64,000 nt of DNA from Hyphomicrobium sp. NDB2Meth4 (GCF_900117445.1 NZ_FPEJ01000013.1:248001-312000); one strand, 5' to 3'; shown: positions 26,305-36,176, counted from the stretch's first letter. A program made the numbers and translations. The notes: generated by a model not told the origin, from the sequence alone.

Positions 26305-27453
26305 CTAGCGCGGACCGCTTGCGGCCGTTGTTCTGGCACCGCTGATCTTTCCCGTCACCAGCTGGCTCTCGCCGTTGATCGACTGCAGCAGGCTGATCGT
26401 CGCCAGCCCCGTTACCGGCATGTGCGCGGCGCGCTGATAGCCCTCGATCGCCAGCTTGAGGGCAGGGCAGTAACGTCCATCGCGCGGCCCCTGATAGAGC
26501 GTGCGGGCCGCCAGCGCCTCCTGCAGGTCCTTGATCTGTCTGCGGCTTGTCATCGTGTCGGCAGTGAGGAAATCGGCAAGTCGCGGCGCGAACGCCTGCG
26601 CGTTGACGCCCGTATTGGCCACATCGTCCGACTTGAATCGATGCAGCACCTCGCCGTTCAGCATGATGACCTTCGACTGCACGTAAGTGCCGACGTTTAT
26701 GCCGACCACTTCCGGGCCATCGGCGCCGTCCACCAAGAGCGGCGAGCCGGACGACGCCGCGCCCGTATCGCAGGTGTGCAGGAGGAGTTGATCGGGATTG
26801 TTGAAGTCCCGCTTGATCGTTGCCCAGTCGGCATCGGCGTAATCGCGTTTGACCCCGCATCCGGTGCCGAGCATCGGCTGCCACTTCGGCAGATCGCGGT
26901 GATAGGCGATGTTGAATACACGCCCTTTATCCGCGAGCTTCATGACCTCTTGCACTGACCTGGCGCTGACCTTCAGCACGCCAGCGCTGCATGCGGGCTT
27001 CGCCAGCCGCACCATTGCCCAGTCGCGCGTTGCGTCGATTGGCGGGCGCGCGCTGAGGCTCGACGAACCCGAACTCACGTTCGCTTCCGAGCCGCCATCG
27101 GAAGCCCCCGCGATCCTCACGCTCTGGTTCGTGCCGTGCAGTTTGAACGACAGGTCGTTCAACTGCAGGGGCTTCTCGCCGTTGGTGCGGTAAAGGCAGT
27201 GCGCCGCCGTCATCACGACATCAGGCGCGACGCAGAACGCTGTGCAGATCGATTGTGACCGCGTATCGAAAAAAACGCCGACCCTTGTCCCAATTTGAAG
27301 CAGTGCTTCAGGAAGCGGTGTCCTTTGGTCGAGGCCGAAGACCGAGGCGCCAGCCGGCGCGGTGGCAGCCATCAGGATCGCGAGCCCGCCAAATCGCGCT
27401 GCAGTCCCTAGACGTTGAAATTTCAAAGCAAAAAAACTCGATACGCGCCTCAT
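26305..27453 (-). CDS. secreted trypsin-like serine protease with C-terminal peptidoglycan-binding-like region
   Basis: A 382-residue secreted protein. After a signal sequence (near residue 20-36, GGLAILMAATAPAGAS) comes a trypsin-fold domain with histidine in VVMTAAHCLYRT, aspartate in ATRDWAMVRLAKPAC and serine in CDTGAASSGSPLLVDG. The C-terminal 90 residues (IKDLQEALAARTLYQGPRDG, PALKLAIEGYQRAAHMPVTG) resemble a peptidoglycan-binding repeat. The combination suggests a protease held at the cell wall. Target unknown. Convergent with ccmH. Confidence 0.8.
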   Translation of the reverse strand: MRRVSSFFALKFQRLGTAARFGGLAILMAATAPAGASVFGLDQRTPLPEALLQIGTRVGVFFDTRSQSICTAFCVAPDVVMTAAHCLYRTNGEKPLQLNDLSFKLHGTNQSVRIAGASDGGSEANVSSGSSSLSARPPIDATRDWAMVRLAKPACSAGVLKVSARSVQEVMKLADKGRVFNIAYHRDLPKWQPMLGTGCGVKRDYADADWATIKRDFNNPDQLLLHTCDTGAASSGSPLLVDGADGPEVVGINVGTYVQSKVIMLNGEVLHRFKSDDVANTGVNAQAFAPRLADFLTADTMTSRRQIKDLQEALAARTLYQGPRDGRYCPALKLAIEGYQRAAHMPVTGLATISLLQSINGESQLVTGKISGARTTAASGPR

Positions 27454-27597
27454 ACGCCTCGCCCCAGCGGTCTGGCCATGGTGAACGCCCCCTTTATTAC
27501 CAACTGTTAAGGCAATCGAAAGGCTGCCGTAATCCCCGTTTCGCTAGGCCTCTAGCTGAGGAGTTCCCCTGCTTCGCCAAAATGGAGGTTCGTGCGC

Positions 27598-29133
27598 ATG
27601 GCAACCCAACCCAGCTCGCCAGAGGTGGTAGCAAAGAGTGGGCCAACGAGAACGATGGGCCGCGACTTGCGGCGACTGGCTGCTGTGGCTGTCGTCGGTG
27701 CCGGTCTTGTCGGTCTCGGCATGGCCGAATACTCGGCCCCCGCGGTCGCCCAGTTCAAACCGGGCACGCCGGCCGAGACGCTGTCGTTCGCTGAGATCGT
27801 CGAGCGCGTTAAGCCGGCGGTCGTTTCGGTTTCTACGACCAACGAAGTGAAGGTCGCCGACAAGCGCGGCGGTGGTGGTCGTCCGTTCGAGGGCATCCCG
27901 GGCCTGCCCGAGGATCACCCGCTCAACGAGTTCTTCAAGAACATGCCGCAGGGCCCTGGCGGACAGACACCGCAGCGTCCGCGTCAGGCCGCTGGCTCTG
28001 GCTTCGTCGTCTCGCCTGATGGCTACATCGTCACTAACAACCACGTCATCGACGGCGCCACCAAAGTGAAGGTGAGCTTCGACGATCAGGAAGAGATCGA
28101 CGCCAAGATCGTCGGCACCGATCCGCGCACCGACATCGCGCTTCTGAAGATCGAGCCGAAGAAGCCGCTCACGGTCGTGAAGCTTGCCGATAAGAACCCG
28201 CGCGTTGGCGATTGGGTTCTTGCCGTCGGCAATCCCTTCGGTCTCGGTGGCACAGTGACGGCGGGTATCGTGTCCGCGCTCGCCCGTAACATCGGCGGCC
28301 CGTACGATTACATGCAGATCGACGCTGCCGTGAACCACGGCAACTCTGGCGGCCCGACCTTCAACCTCGAAGGCGACGTCGTCGGCGTCAACACGGCGAT
28401 CTACAGCCCCACGGGCGGCAACGTCGGCATCGCCTTCGCTGTCCCGGCCGACACTGTAAAGCGCGTCGTCGAGCAGCTCGAGAAGGGCGGCAAGGTGAGC
28501 CGCGGTTGGCTTGGCGTGAAGATCCAGAACATCGACAAGGATCTTGCCGGCAGCCTCGGTCTCAAGGAGCCCAAGGGCGCGATCATCAGCGAGGTGATGT
28601 CTGACGGTCCTGCCGCCAGCGCCGGCCTCAAGGTTGAGGACGCGATCCTTCAGGTCGACAACAAGGCCATCGAGGACAGCCGCGATCTGGCCCGCACCAT
28701 TGCTGACCTGCCGGCCAAGTCGACCGTCGACGTCAAGGTGTGGCGCGACAAGGGCGAGAAGGTTCTCAAGGTGAAGCTTGGCACCTATCCCGCCAACGCC
28801 GAGGCTGCCGAAGACACCGAGCAGCCCGAGGAGCAGAAGGATCTCGGCGGCAACGTCGACCTGAAGCAGCTCGGCCTCAGCGTCAAGGCTGGCGCCGGCA
28901 AGGATGGCGGTGTCGTCATCTCCGACGTCGACCCGAACTCAGATGCCGCCATGAAGGGCATCAAGGAAGGTGACGTCGTCCTCAAGGCTGGCAACGAGAC
29001 GGTGAGCACGCCGCAAGACGTGGCCAAGGCCGTCAAGAAGGCCCAGGACGATGGTCTGCCCGCCGTGATGTTCCACATCAAGAAGAACGGCGACCAGACG
29101 GTCCTCGTCGCCATCCCGCTCGGCAAGAGCTGA
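27598..29133 (+). CDS. degP: Do-family periplasmic serine protease DegP
   Basis: A DegP/HtrA-type protease-chaperone of about 511 residues for misfolded periplasmic proteins. Signal/anchor region RRLAAVAVVGAGLVGLGM. Triad: His in TNNHVIDGA, Asp in RTDIALLKIE, Ser in NHGNSGGPTFN. Two PDZ domains follow (start near LGVKIQNIDKDLAG and LSVKAGAGKDGGVV). A Glu-rich linker (AAEDTEQPEEQKD) separates them. The ATG at 27598 has GGAGG 8 nt upstream. A two-component pair follows, a common arrangement in this order. Confidence 0.95.
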   Translation: MATQPSSPEVVAKSGPTRTMGRDLRRLAAVAVVGAGLVGLGMAEYSAPAVAQFKPGTPAETLSFAEIVERVKPAVVSVSTTNEVKVADKRGGGGRPFEGIPGLPEDHPLNEFFKNMPQGPGGQTPQRPRQAAGSGFVVSPDGYIVTNNHVIDGATKVKVSFDDQEEIDAKIVGTDPRTDIALLKIEPKKPLTVVKLADKNPRVGDWVLAVGNPFGLGGTVTAGIVSALARNIGGPYDYMQIDAAVNHGNSGGPTFNLEGDVVGVNTAIYSPTGGNVGIAFAVPADTVKRVVEQLEKGGKVSRGWLGVKIQNIDKDLAGSLGLKEPKGAIISEVMSDGPAASAGLKVEDAILQVDNKAIEDSRDLARTIADLPAKSTVDVKVWRDKGEKVLKVKLGTYPANAEAAEDTEQPEEQKDLGGNVDLKQLGLSVKAGAGKDGGVVISDVDPNSDAAMKGIKEGDVVLKAGNETVSTPQDVAKAVKKAQDDGLPAVMFHIKKNGDQTVLVAIPLGKS

Positions 29134-29159
29134 GTTGGGCGGCACGACTGAACGATGAC

Positions 29160-29195
29160 GGCGGCCCGCACCCTCAAGACAGAGTGCGGGCCGCC
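29160..29195. terminator. strong hairpin after degP
   Basis: Perfect 12-bp inverted repeat GGCGGCCCGCAC / GTGCGGGCCGCC with a 12-nt loop, 26 bp after the degP stop. No clear U-tract, so it may act as an mRNA-stabilising or rho-assisted element. Confidence 0.6.
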
Positions 29196-29266
29196 TCGAC
29201 GTTCAGGGCCTGGCAAGGCACAATACGAATCGAGGATCCCCCTCGATAACGCTGAGCGGTGAGACG

Positions 29267-29947
29267 ATGCACGTGCTTGTGGTCGAGGACGACCGGGAAA
29301 CCGCCCAATTCCTGCAGAAGGCCCTGAAGGAGAGCGGCCACGCTGCCGACCTTGCCGAGGATGGCGAGACGGGGCAGACGCTGGCCGAGCAGGGCGTCTA
29401 CGACGTGCTCATCGTCGACCGCATGCTGCCGCGCCTCGACGGTCTCAGCATGATCCGCGAACTGCGCTCCAAGGGAAATCGCACCCCAGTGCTCATTCTC
29501 TCCGCCCTCGGAGAGGTTGACGACCGCGTCAAGGGATTGCGCGCCGGCGGCGACGATTACCTGACCAAGCCCTATGCCTATTCCGAGTTGCTCGCCCGTG
29601 TCGAAGCCCTGGCCCGCCGCGGCGCGCCGGAGGAACAGGAGACGCGCTACGTCGTCGACGGCCTCGTGCTCGACCGTCTGTCCCACCGCGTCACGCGTGA
29701 TGGCGAGCCGATCCAATTGCAGCCGCGTGAATACCGCCTGCTCGAATACCTGATGAAGCACGCCGGCCAGGTGGTCACGCGCACCATGCTGCTCGAACAC
29801 GTGTGGGACTATCACTTCGATCCGCAAACCAACGTCATCGACGTCCACGTCTCGCGGCTTCGGGCCAAGATCGACAAGAACTTCGAAAAGCCTTTGCTGC
29901 ACACCGTGCGCGGGGCCGGATATACGATCCGCGATGGCTCTGCCTGA
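29267..29947 (+). CDS. OmpR-family response regulator
   Basis: A 226-residue regulator with a receiver domain (EDDRETAQFLQKAL; Asp in VLIVDRMLPRLDG; Lys in LTKPYAYSELLARV) and a winged-helix domain (LQPREYRLLEYLMKHAGQVVTRT; NVIDVHVSRLRAKI). It overlaps the next gene, its histidine kinase, by 14 bp. The degP-regulator-kinase-glnE order recurs in Hyphomicrobiales. By family analogy it may respond to envelope stress, but nothing in the sequence shows its targets. Confidence 0.9.
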   Translation: MHVLVVEDDRETAQFLQKALKESGHAADLAEDGETGQTLAEQGVYDVLIVDRMLPRLDGLSMIRELRSKGNRTPVLILSALGEVDDRVKGLRAGGDDYLTKPYAYSELLARVEALARRGAPEEQETRYVVDGLVLDRLSHRVTRDGEPIQLQPREYRLLEYLMKHAGQVVTRTMLLEHVWDYHFDPQTNVIDVHVSRLRAKIDKNFEKPLLHTVRGAGYTIRDGSA

Positions 29948-31334
29948 ACGCATTCATCGTGCCCTCTCGACCACATCGTTCCGGGTTGCGGCCATCACCG
30001 TTGCCGCATACCTGGCGTTTGCCGGTCTGGTCGTTGGCGTTCTCCTCTGGCAGACCAATCGCGTCCTGACGAGCCAGGTGCTGGCAACGCTCAATGGCGA
30101 AGCGCAACTGCTGAAGGCCGAAGCGCAAGCGGGCGGCGGTCCCGCCATCGTGCGCGCGGTCGAAACGCGCAGCCGGTCCGGTGCTCCCGGTCTCTACTAT
30201 CTCGCCGATGCATCGGGCACGAAACTCGCCGGCAACCTCAGTCGCTTGCCGCCCGAGATCGTAGGCAGCCCCAACGGCGGCGTGTTCCGCTACGCGCCCG
30301 ATGCCATCAGCACGACTGAAAATCTCGCCGTCGCCATCCCCGTGGACATCGGCGGTGGCCTGCAGCTCATCGTCGGCCGCGATGTCGAAGATCAGCGTCG
30401 CTTCGCCGGAGAGATGGGCACGGTCTATTTTCTCGCCCTCGGCTTCCTCACCCTCGGTGGTCTCGTTGCCGGCTTCGCCATCAGCCGCGTTGCCCTGCGC
30501 CGCATCGAGACGATAAATGTCACCGCGCGCTCGATCATGGCCGGCGATCTTACGCGCCGCATCGCCCTCAGCGGCGCCGCCGACGAATACGACGCGCTTG
30601 CCGCCAACCTCAATGACATGCTCGACCGTATCGAAGCGCTGATGAACGGTCTGCGCGAAGTCTCCGACAACATCGCGCACGACCTGAAAACGCCGCTCAC
30701 GCGCCTGCGTAACTCCGCCGAGGCGGCGTTGCGCGATTCCGGCGAGGTCGCCTACCGCGAAGGTCTCGAGCACACGATCGAGAAGGCCGACGAACTCATC
30801 AAGACGTTCAACAGCCTGCTGCTGGTCGCGCGCCTCGAAGCCGGTGCCCTCGAAGGGAACGCCGAACGCTTCGATGTCGGCAGCGCCGTGCGCGACGTCG
30901 CCGAGCTTTACGAACCCGTCGCCGAGGAGCGCGGCATGCTGCTCGACGTCAATATCGGCGCTGGACCCGAGTTCACCGGAAACCGCCAGCTCATCGTGCA
31001 GGCTGTGGTCAACCTCATCGAAAACGCCATCAAGTACTCCGGCAAGCCCGATCCCAAACGCGAACTCTCCATCTCGATCGACCTGCGCGACAATCCCGAC
31101 GACATCGAGATCGTCGTCGCCGACAATGGACCGGGAATCGCCCTCGAAGATCGCGAACGCGTCCTGAAGCGCTTCGTCCGCTTGGAAAAGAGCCGCACCG
31201 AACCCGGAACCGGCCTCGGCCTCAGTCTCGTTCAGGCCGTGGCCCGTCTGCACGGCGGCGCCGTGCGGCTCGAAGACAACGCGCCAGGCTTGCGCGTGGT
31301 GTTGCAGCTTCCGAAGCGGGCTCTCGGCAGATAA
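29934..31334 (+). CDS. HAMP-containing sensor histidine kinase
   Basis: About 466 residues. Membrane segments at about 16-37 (FRVAAITVAAYLAFAGLVVGVLLW) and 163-185 flank a periplasmic domain. A HAMP linker follows. The H-box is VSDNIAHDLKTPLTRLRN, the N-box VNLIENAIKYSG, and the G-boxes DNGPGIALEDRE and GTGLGLSLVQAV. A complete kinase; the partner is the overlapping response regulator. Ligand unknown. Confidence 0.9.
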   Translation: MALPERIHRALSTTSFRVAAITVAAYLAFAGLVVGVLLWQTNRVLTSQVLATLNGEAQLLKAEAQAGGGPAIVRAVETRSRSGAPGLYYLADASGTKLAGNLSRLPPEIVGSPNGGVFRYAPDAISTTENLAVAIPVDIGGGLQLIVGRDVEDQRRFAGEMGTVYFLALGFLTLGGLVAGFAISRVALRRIETINVTARSIMAGDLTRRIALSGAADEYDALAANLNDMLDRIEALMNGLREVSDNIAHDLKTPLTRLRNSAEAALRDSGEVAYREGLEHTIEKADELIKTFNSLLLVARLEAGALEGNAERFDVGSAVRDVAELYEPVAEERGMLLDVNIGAGPEFTGNRQLIVQAVVNLIENAIKYSGKPDPKRELSISIDLRDNPDDIEIVVADNGPGIALEDRERVLKRFVRLEKSRTEPGTGLGLSLVQAVARLHGGAVRLEDNAPGLRVVLQLPKRALGR

Positions 31335-31374
31335 GAAGGGTCGCCAGCCTAAACTCAAGTCGAGGGCGACCAGC

Positions 31375-34326
31375 TTGGCCAACGATAAAGAAAGTATGCG
31401 ACCCTTTTCCGAGCGCATCAACGAGGCGCCGATCACGCGTGCCGATGCACGCCAGCTCGGGGCACTGGCCGCACTTCAAGAACGCGTTGACGCAGATCCA
31501 GCCCTCGCGCATCTGCGCGCGCTTCTTCATGATCGCCGCGCGAAAGACCTGCTGACCGGCGTCTTCAGTGGCTCGCCCTATCTCACCAGCCTCATCGAGC
31601 GCGATCCAGAGCGCCTGCAGCGCATCCTCACATCGCCGCCGGAAACGCACCTTACCACCGTGCGCGATGAACTCGCAGCCCGCATCGCCGCCGCAACGGC
31701 CCGGCCCGACGTGGCGCGTGCGCTGCGTCTCTATAAGGCCGAAGTCGCGCTGCTGACCGCACTCGCTGACCTTGGTGGCGTCTGGCCCGTGCTCACGGTG
31801 ACCGCGGCGCTCAGCGAGTGCGCCGATACGGCCCTGCAAGGCGCCCTCGGCTTCCTGTTCCGCGAAGCCGCAGCGCGCGGACAATGGTTGCCTGGCGATG
31901 ATGGCGCGATCTCACCCACCGGCTACATCGTGCTCGGAATGGGCAAGCTGGGCGCTGGCGAGCTGAATTATTCCAGCGACATAGATCTGATTGTTTTTTA
32001 CGAGCGCGACCGCATTCGCACCGCGCCCAATGTCGAGCCGCAAGCCTTCTTCGTGCGCCTCACGCGCGATCTCGTGCAGCTCATGGAGGAGCGCACGGGC
32101 GACGGCTATGTCTTCCGCACCGACTTGCGCCTGCGCCCCGATGCCGGTGCCACGCAGCTTGCGCTCTCGACCGACGCGGCCCTCGTCTATTACGAAAGCT
32201 TCGGCCAGAACTGGGAGCGCGCCGCACTTATCAAGGCACGTCCCTGCGCGGGCGATATAGCTGCCGGTCGCGATCTGCTTGGCGAGCTGTCGCCGTTCGT
32301 CTGGCGCAAATATCTCGACTATGCGGCGATCGCCGACGTGCACGCGATGAAGCGGCAGATCTTCGCCCACCGCGGCTTCGGCTCCATCGCCGTCGCCGGT
32401 CACAACATCAAGCTCGGACGCGGCGGCATCCGCGAGATCGAGTTCTTCGTGCAGACGCAGCAGCTCATAGCCGGCGGCCGCCAGCCCGAACTGCGCGAAC
32501 GCCGCACCCTCGATGCCATGGCGCGTCTCGTCGAGCGTGGCTGGATCAAGCGCCGCGTCGCCAAGGAGCTGAGCGAAGCTTATCTCTTCCTGCGCCGCAT
32601 CGAGCATCGCCTGCAGATGGTCGCTGACGAGCAGACACACGAAATTCCAGACGATCCCGCGCGCCTCGAAGGCTTCGCCAAGTTCTGCGGCTATCCCGAC
32701 ACGGCTACTTTCTCGCGCGAGTTGATCGCGCGCCTGGAGACCGTGCAGAAGCACTACGCAGCCCTGTTCGAGGATGCGCCCGTGCTGACGTCCGGCGCCG
32801 GCACCAACATGGTGTTCGCCGGCGAGAAGGATGACCCTGGCACGGTCGCTGCGCTGAAGGAGCTTGGCTATAACCAGCCCTCCGAAGTGCTGGCGATGAT
32901 CCGCGGCTGGCATCACGGACGCTATCCCGCCGTGCGCAGCGCGCAGGCGCGCGAACGTCTCACCGAGGTGCAGCCGCTCCTGATCGAGGCGCTTGCCGAT
33001 ACCGCCGATCCCGCACTCGCGCTGGCGAACTTCGACCGTTTCATCGCTGCGCTGCCTGCAGGCATACAGCTCTTCTCGCTGCTGCGCGCCAATCCAGCCC
33101 TGCTGCGTCTGCTCGCAGATATCCTGGGAACGGCACCGCGCCTTGCCCGAATTCTGGCGCGCCGCGGGCGCCTTCTTGATGGCGTGCTCGATCCCCGCAT
33201 GCTGGGCACCATGCCAACCGCCGAGGAACTCGATCAGCTCATTGCCACAGAGATCGGCGGCGATGAGCACGACATGCAATACGTGCTCGACCGCGCACGC
33301 GTCATCGGCAGCGAGCAGCAGTTCCTCATCGGCGTGCGCTTGCTGTCAGGGGCCATCAAGGCGCACCAGGCCGGCGCCGCCTATGCGCTGCTCGCCGAAC
33401 GCCTCATCGACGCGTTGACGAAAGCTACCGAGCGCGAGCTGGCCCGCACTAACGGCAATGTGCCGGGCGGGGCAGCGGCAATCCTCGCCATGGGCAAGCT
33501 CGGCGGCCGCGAGATGACGGCATCATCCGACCTCGACCTCATCCTCATCTATGACTTCGCCGAGGATGCCATACAGTCAGACGGCGCCCGCCCTCTCTCG
33601 CCCATGCAGTACTACGCCCGTCTGACGCAGCGCCTGATCTCCGCGCTTTCGGCCGCCACCGCGGAAGGTACGCTCTACGAGGTCGACATGCGCCTGCGCC
33701 CGTCAGGCCAACAGGGGCCGGTCGCCACCCAGCTGAGGACATTCACCGAGTACCAGACCGGGGAGGCCTGGACCTGGGAGCACATGGCGCTGACCCGAGC
33801 CCGCGTCATCGCCGGACCGCCGGAACTGCGCGAGCGCGTTGAAGCCGCCGTCCGTGCTTCGCTCGTATTCCGGCGCGACCGTGCCAAGATCGCCCACGAC
33901 GTTCGCGATATGCGCGAGCGCATCTTCAAGGAGAAGGGGACCGACGACATCTGGGACCTGAAGCAGGTGCGCGGCGGCCTCGTCGATGTCGAGTTCATCG
34001 CTCAGTACCTGCAACTCGTGCACGCCCACGATCATCCGGAGGTCCTCGACCAGAACACGGTCGAGGCCTACCGCAAGCTCCGCGACGCCGGCCTCCTGGC
34101 TGCCGAGCACGCCGAGGTGCTCATCCCAGCAACGCGGCTCCTGCACGACCTGACGCAAATCCTGCGCCTATGCATCGAGGGCAAATTCGACCCCGGCACC
34201 GCCCCGGCGGGCCTCAAAGGGCGGCTGACGAGGGCAGCGGATGCGGACAGCTTCGCCGCCCTGGAGGAGCACCTGCGGGCGAATTTGGCTAGTGTTTCCA
34301 GTCTCTTTCCGCAGCTCGTCGCGTGA
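31375..34326 (+). CDS. glnE: bifunctional glutamine synthetase adenylyltransferase/deadenylase
   Basis: GlnE adenylylates and deadenylylates glutamine synthetase according to nitrogen status. 983 residues, full length. Two nucleotidyltransferase cores are visible: GMGKLGAGELNYSSDIDLIVFYE near residue 186 and AMGKLGGREMTASSDLDLILIYD near residue 706, each with the DxD metal site. Start TTG at 31375 follows the open frame; an ATG at 31396 is an alternative. Nitrogen regulators such as glnB or glnA are not in the window. Confidence 0.95.
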   Translation: MANDKESMRPFSERINEAPITRADARQLGALAALQERVDADPALAHLRALLHDRRAKDLLTGVFSGSPYLTSLIERDPERLQRILTSPPETHLTTVRDELAARIAAATARPDVARALRLYKAEVALLTALADLGGVWPVLTVTAALSECADTALQGALGFLFREAAARGQWLPGDDGAISPTGYIVLGMGKLGAGELNYSSDIDLIVFYERDRIRTAPNVEPQAFFVRLTRDLVQLMEERTGDGYVFRTDLRLRPDAGATQLALSTDAALVYYESFGQNWERAALIKARPCAGDIAAGRDLLGELSPFVWRKYLDYAAIADVHAMKRQIFAHRGFGSIAVAGHNIKLGRGGIREIEFFVQTQQLIAGGRQPELRERRTLDAMARLVERGWIKRRVAKELSEAYLFLRRIEHRLQMVADEQTHEIPDDPARLEGFAKFCGYPDTATFSRELIARLETVQKHYAALFEDAPVLTSGAGTNMVFAGEKDDPGTVAALKELGYNQPSEVLAMIRGWHHGRYPAVRSAQARERLTEVQPLLIEALADTADPALALANFDRFIAALPAGIQLFSLLRANPALLRLLADILGTAPRLARILARRGRLLDGVLDPRMLGTMPTAEELDQLIATEIGGDEHDMQYVLDRARVIGSEQQFLIGVRLLSGAIKAHQAGAAYALLAERLIDALTKATERELARTNGNVPGGAAAILAMGKLGGREMTASSDLDLILIYDFAEDAIQSDGARPLSPMQYYARLTQRLISALSAATAEGTLYEVDMRLRPSGQQGPVATQLRTFTEYQTGEAWTWEHMALTRARVIAGPPELRERVEAAVRASLVFRRDRAKIAHDVRDMRERIFKEKGTDDIWDLKQVRGGLVDVEFIAQYLQLVHAHDHPEVLDQNTVEAYRKLRDAGLLAAEHAEVLIPATRLLHDLTQILRLCIEGKFDPGTAPAGLKGRLTRAADADSFAALEEHLRANLASVSSLFPQLVA

Positions 34327-34481
34327 CCAGCCACCGCGCGACGCTCCCAGCGACGGATTTGCACAAGGCAGGCCGTTAATGATCACTGAGAAAGCATCGA
34401 AGGCCCCCAACCGTGGCTCTCCGTCGGGTCACAGAACCGGCCCATCGGGCGCTACACTGGAAGAAGGATTTTCAGGTGGCC

Positions 34482-35117
34482 ATGTCGAGGCAGGCAGTGG
34501 CAGCGAAGCGAATAGGGCCCGGTGTGATCGGGGGCAGTTCCATGGGAACTGAGCTCGGCGAGGAAGTCGCGCTGGTGGCCGCCGCCGGGGCTGGTGACGC
34601 TGCCGCGTTCCGCACCCTGGTGGACCGCCACCTGTCGGGCGTGCTCGCCGTTGCCCGCCGGATGCTGCACGACGATGCCGAAGCCGAAGACGTAGCCCAG
34701 GAAGCCCTGCTGCGCCTCTGGCGCTCGGCCGAAGGCCTCGACGTTACGACTTACGGTTTGCGCCCCTGGCTGCGACGGGTTGTTTCCAACTTGTGCGTTG
34801 ATCGTATGCGCTCCGGAAAGCGCATGGTCGTCGTCGACGAGGTGCCCGAATTGCCTGAGGCGGCAACCCAACAGTCAGAGATGGAGGCGCAGGATACCAG
34901 CCAGCGCGTCGACGCCGCGCTTAAGGCCCTGCCTGACCGCCAACGAATGGCTCTCACTCTCTTCCATTACGAGGGGCTGAGCCAGATCGAAATAGGGCAG
35001 ATCATGGGAATATCGGACGAGGCAGTTGAGTCGCTCCTTGCCCGGGCCCGCAGAGGTCTCAAGGCTGCTTTGCGCGACGAACTGCAAGAGCTTTTGTCCG
35101 ACGGACAGCACGACTGA
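34482..35117 (+). CDS. ECF RNA polymerase sigma factor
   Basis: About 211 residues. Region 2 (FRTLVDRHLSGVLAVARRML, EAEDVAQEALLRLWR) and region 4 (LPDRQRMALTLFHYEGLSQIEIGQIMGISDEAVESLL) of an RpoE-like ECF sigma. The frame extends upstream to 34413. I start at the ATG at 34482; an ATG at 34542 is also plausible. The next two genes, a membrane protein and a Spy/CnrX-like sensor, look like its regulators. It lacks features that would make it EcfG. Confidence 0.88.
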   Translation: MSRQAVAAKRIGPGVIGGSSMGTELGEEVALVAAAGAGDAAAFRTLVDRHLSGVLAVARRMLHDDAEAEDVAQEALLRLWRSAEGLDVTTYGLRPWLRRVVSNLCVDRMRSGKRMVVVDEVPELPEAATQQSEMEAQDTSQRVDAALKALPDRQRMALTLFHYEGLSQIEIGQIMGISDEAVESLLARARRGLKAALRDELQELLSDGQHD

Positions 35118-35149
35118 TACGGCAATTTTTTGATGACGAGACGAACGCG

Positions 35150-35692
35150 ATGACGAGCAAAGACAGACTGGCAGAGGATCGGGAGGCGCTGGAGCGCCTG
35201 CTCGAGATCCATGGAGCCGATCGCACGCGGTGGCCCGCGCGCGAGCGACTGAAGTTTGCTGGCCTTGTCGGTGTGGACGAGCAATCCGCGCGTATGCTCG
35301 CCGAGGCGGATGCGCTGGACCGTCTTCTCGATCGCGCCTCGCGACCGAGCGAGGCCAATGTTGAGGCGCTGAAACAGCGCATCATCGCCGCTGCCCTGCG
35401 CCAGCAGCGCCCGCAGCTTTCCACGGTCGAGGGCGGCAAGCGCGAGCCGGCCAACAAAGCCTGGTTCGGCCAGTTGCGCCGCCCGTCCTGGAAGTCGAGC
35501 TTCTCTGATTTGCCCGCAGCCGCGGTGCTCGCAGCCTCTCTGGTGCTTGGCGTGATGCTTGGCACGACGGGTACGCTCGACACGACGATGCGTCAGGTGG
35601 CGGGTGTCGCTGGCTTCAGCTCGACCGCCGATGCAACCAATCTGGCGTCGAACGAGGAAGTGCTCGGCTCCGGCGATGAGGACCTGCTATGA
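35150..35692 (+). CDS. putative anti-sigma-like single-pass membrane protein
   Basis: A 180-residue protein with a cytoplasmic N-terminal helical region (about 1-120) and one membrane segment near residues 123-142 (AAAVLAASLVLGVMLGTTGTL). No recognised zinc anti-sigma HxxxCxxC motif. Its place directly after an ECF sigma gene and its topology suggest that it holds or regulates the sigma factor at the membrane. This is inference. It overlaps the next gene by 4 bp. Confidence 0.65.
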   Translation: MTSKDRLAEDREALERLLEIHGADRTRWPARERLKFAGLVGVDEQSARMLAEADALDRLLDRASRPSEANVEALKQRIIAAALRQQRPQLSTVEGGKREPANKAWFGQLRRPSWKSSFSDLPAAAVLAASLVLGVMLGTTGTLDTTMRQVAGVAGFSSTADATNLASNEEVLGSGDEDLL

Positions 35693-36165
35693 GCGAGACT
35701 ACGCGTCCCCCTCGGTTCTCGCCGCGTACCCTGCGTTGGGTCCTGATCGGATCGCTCGCTCTCAACGTGCTGATTATCGGCGCGGTGGTCAGCACGTTCT
35801 GCATCAGCCACTTTGACGGGCCGCCGCACCAGCAGGGTTTTAAGTCACCTCCGCTTCTGGGCTTCGCCCGCACCCTCCCGCGTGAGCGCTCCGACATCGT
35901 CCGCCAGAAGGTCGCCGATGCTCAACCGGGCCTTGAAACAGCGCGGCGTGGCATTCGCGATGCGCGTGCCGCCGTTCGCGCGGCGCTGAGTGCCGAGCCC
36001 TTCGATCAGGCGAAGTTCGATGCCGCCCTAGACGGTATTGTCGAGGCCGACACCAAAGAGGCCCGCGCCAAGGCGACACTCTTTGCTGACACTGTGCATG
36101 AGCTGACGCCTCAGGAGCGCATTCAACTGCACGAGTGGCTCGACAAGCGCCGCCCCAATCGCTGA
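35689..36165 (+). CDS. periplasmic Spy/CnrX-like heavy-metal sensor protein
   Basis: A 158-residue protein with an N-terminal anchor (VLIGSLALNVLIIGAVVSTF) and a helical periplasmic domain of the metal_resist/CpxP-Spy/CnrX fold. The pattern includes RERSDIVRQKVADAQPGLETAR and LTPQERIQLHEWLDKR at the C-terminus, the typical LTPEQR ending. Such proteins bind metal and signal to an anti-sigma factor; here sigma factor and membrane partner are directly upstream. Metal identity unknown. Confidence 0.75.
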   Translation: MSETTRPPRFSPRTLRWVLIGSLALNVLIIGAVVSTFCISHFDGPPHQQGFKSPPLLGFARTLPRERSDIVRQKVADAQPGLETARRGIRDARAAVRAALSAEPFDQAKFDAALDGIVEADTKEARAKATLFADTVHELTPQERIQLHEWLDKRRPNR

Positions 36166-36176
36166 GGCGTAAGTGG

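Noticed and set aside
29835-31436. 533-codon minus-strand frame
   Set aside because: It is antisense to an intact histidine kinase with all its motifs.
34482-35117. The ECF sigma factor as EcfG, the reader of the GGAAC-N17-CGTT promoters
   Set aside because: It is followed by a membrane protein and a Spy/CnrX-like sensor rather than by nepR/phyR, so it belongs to another ECF group.
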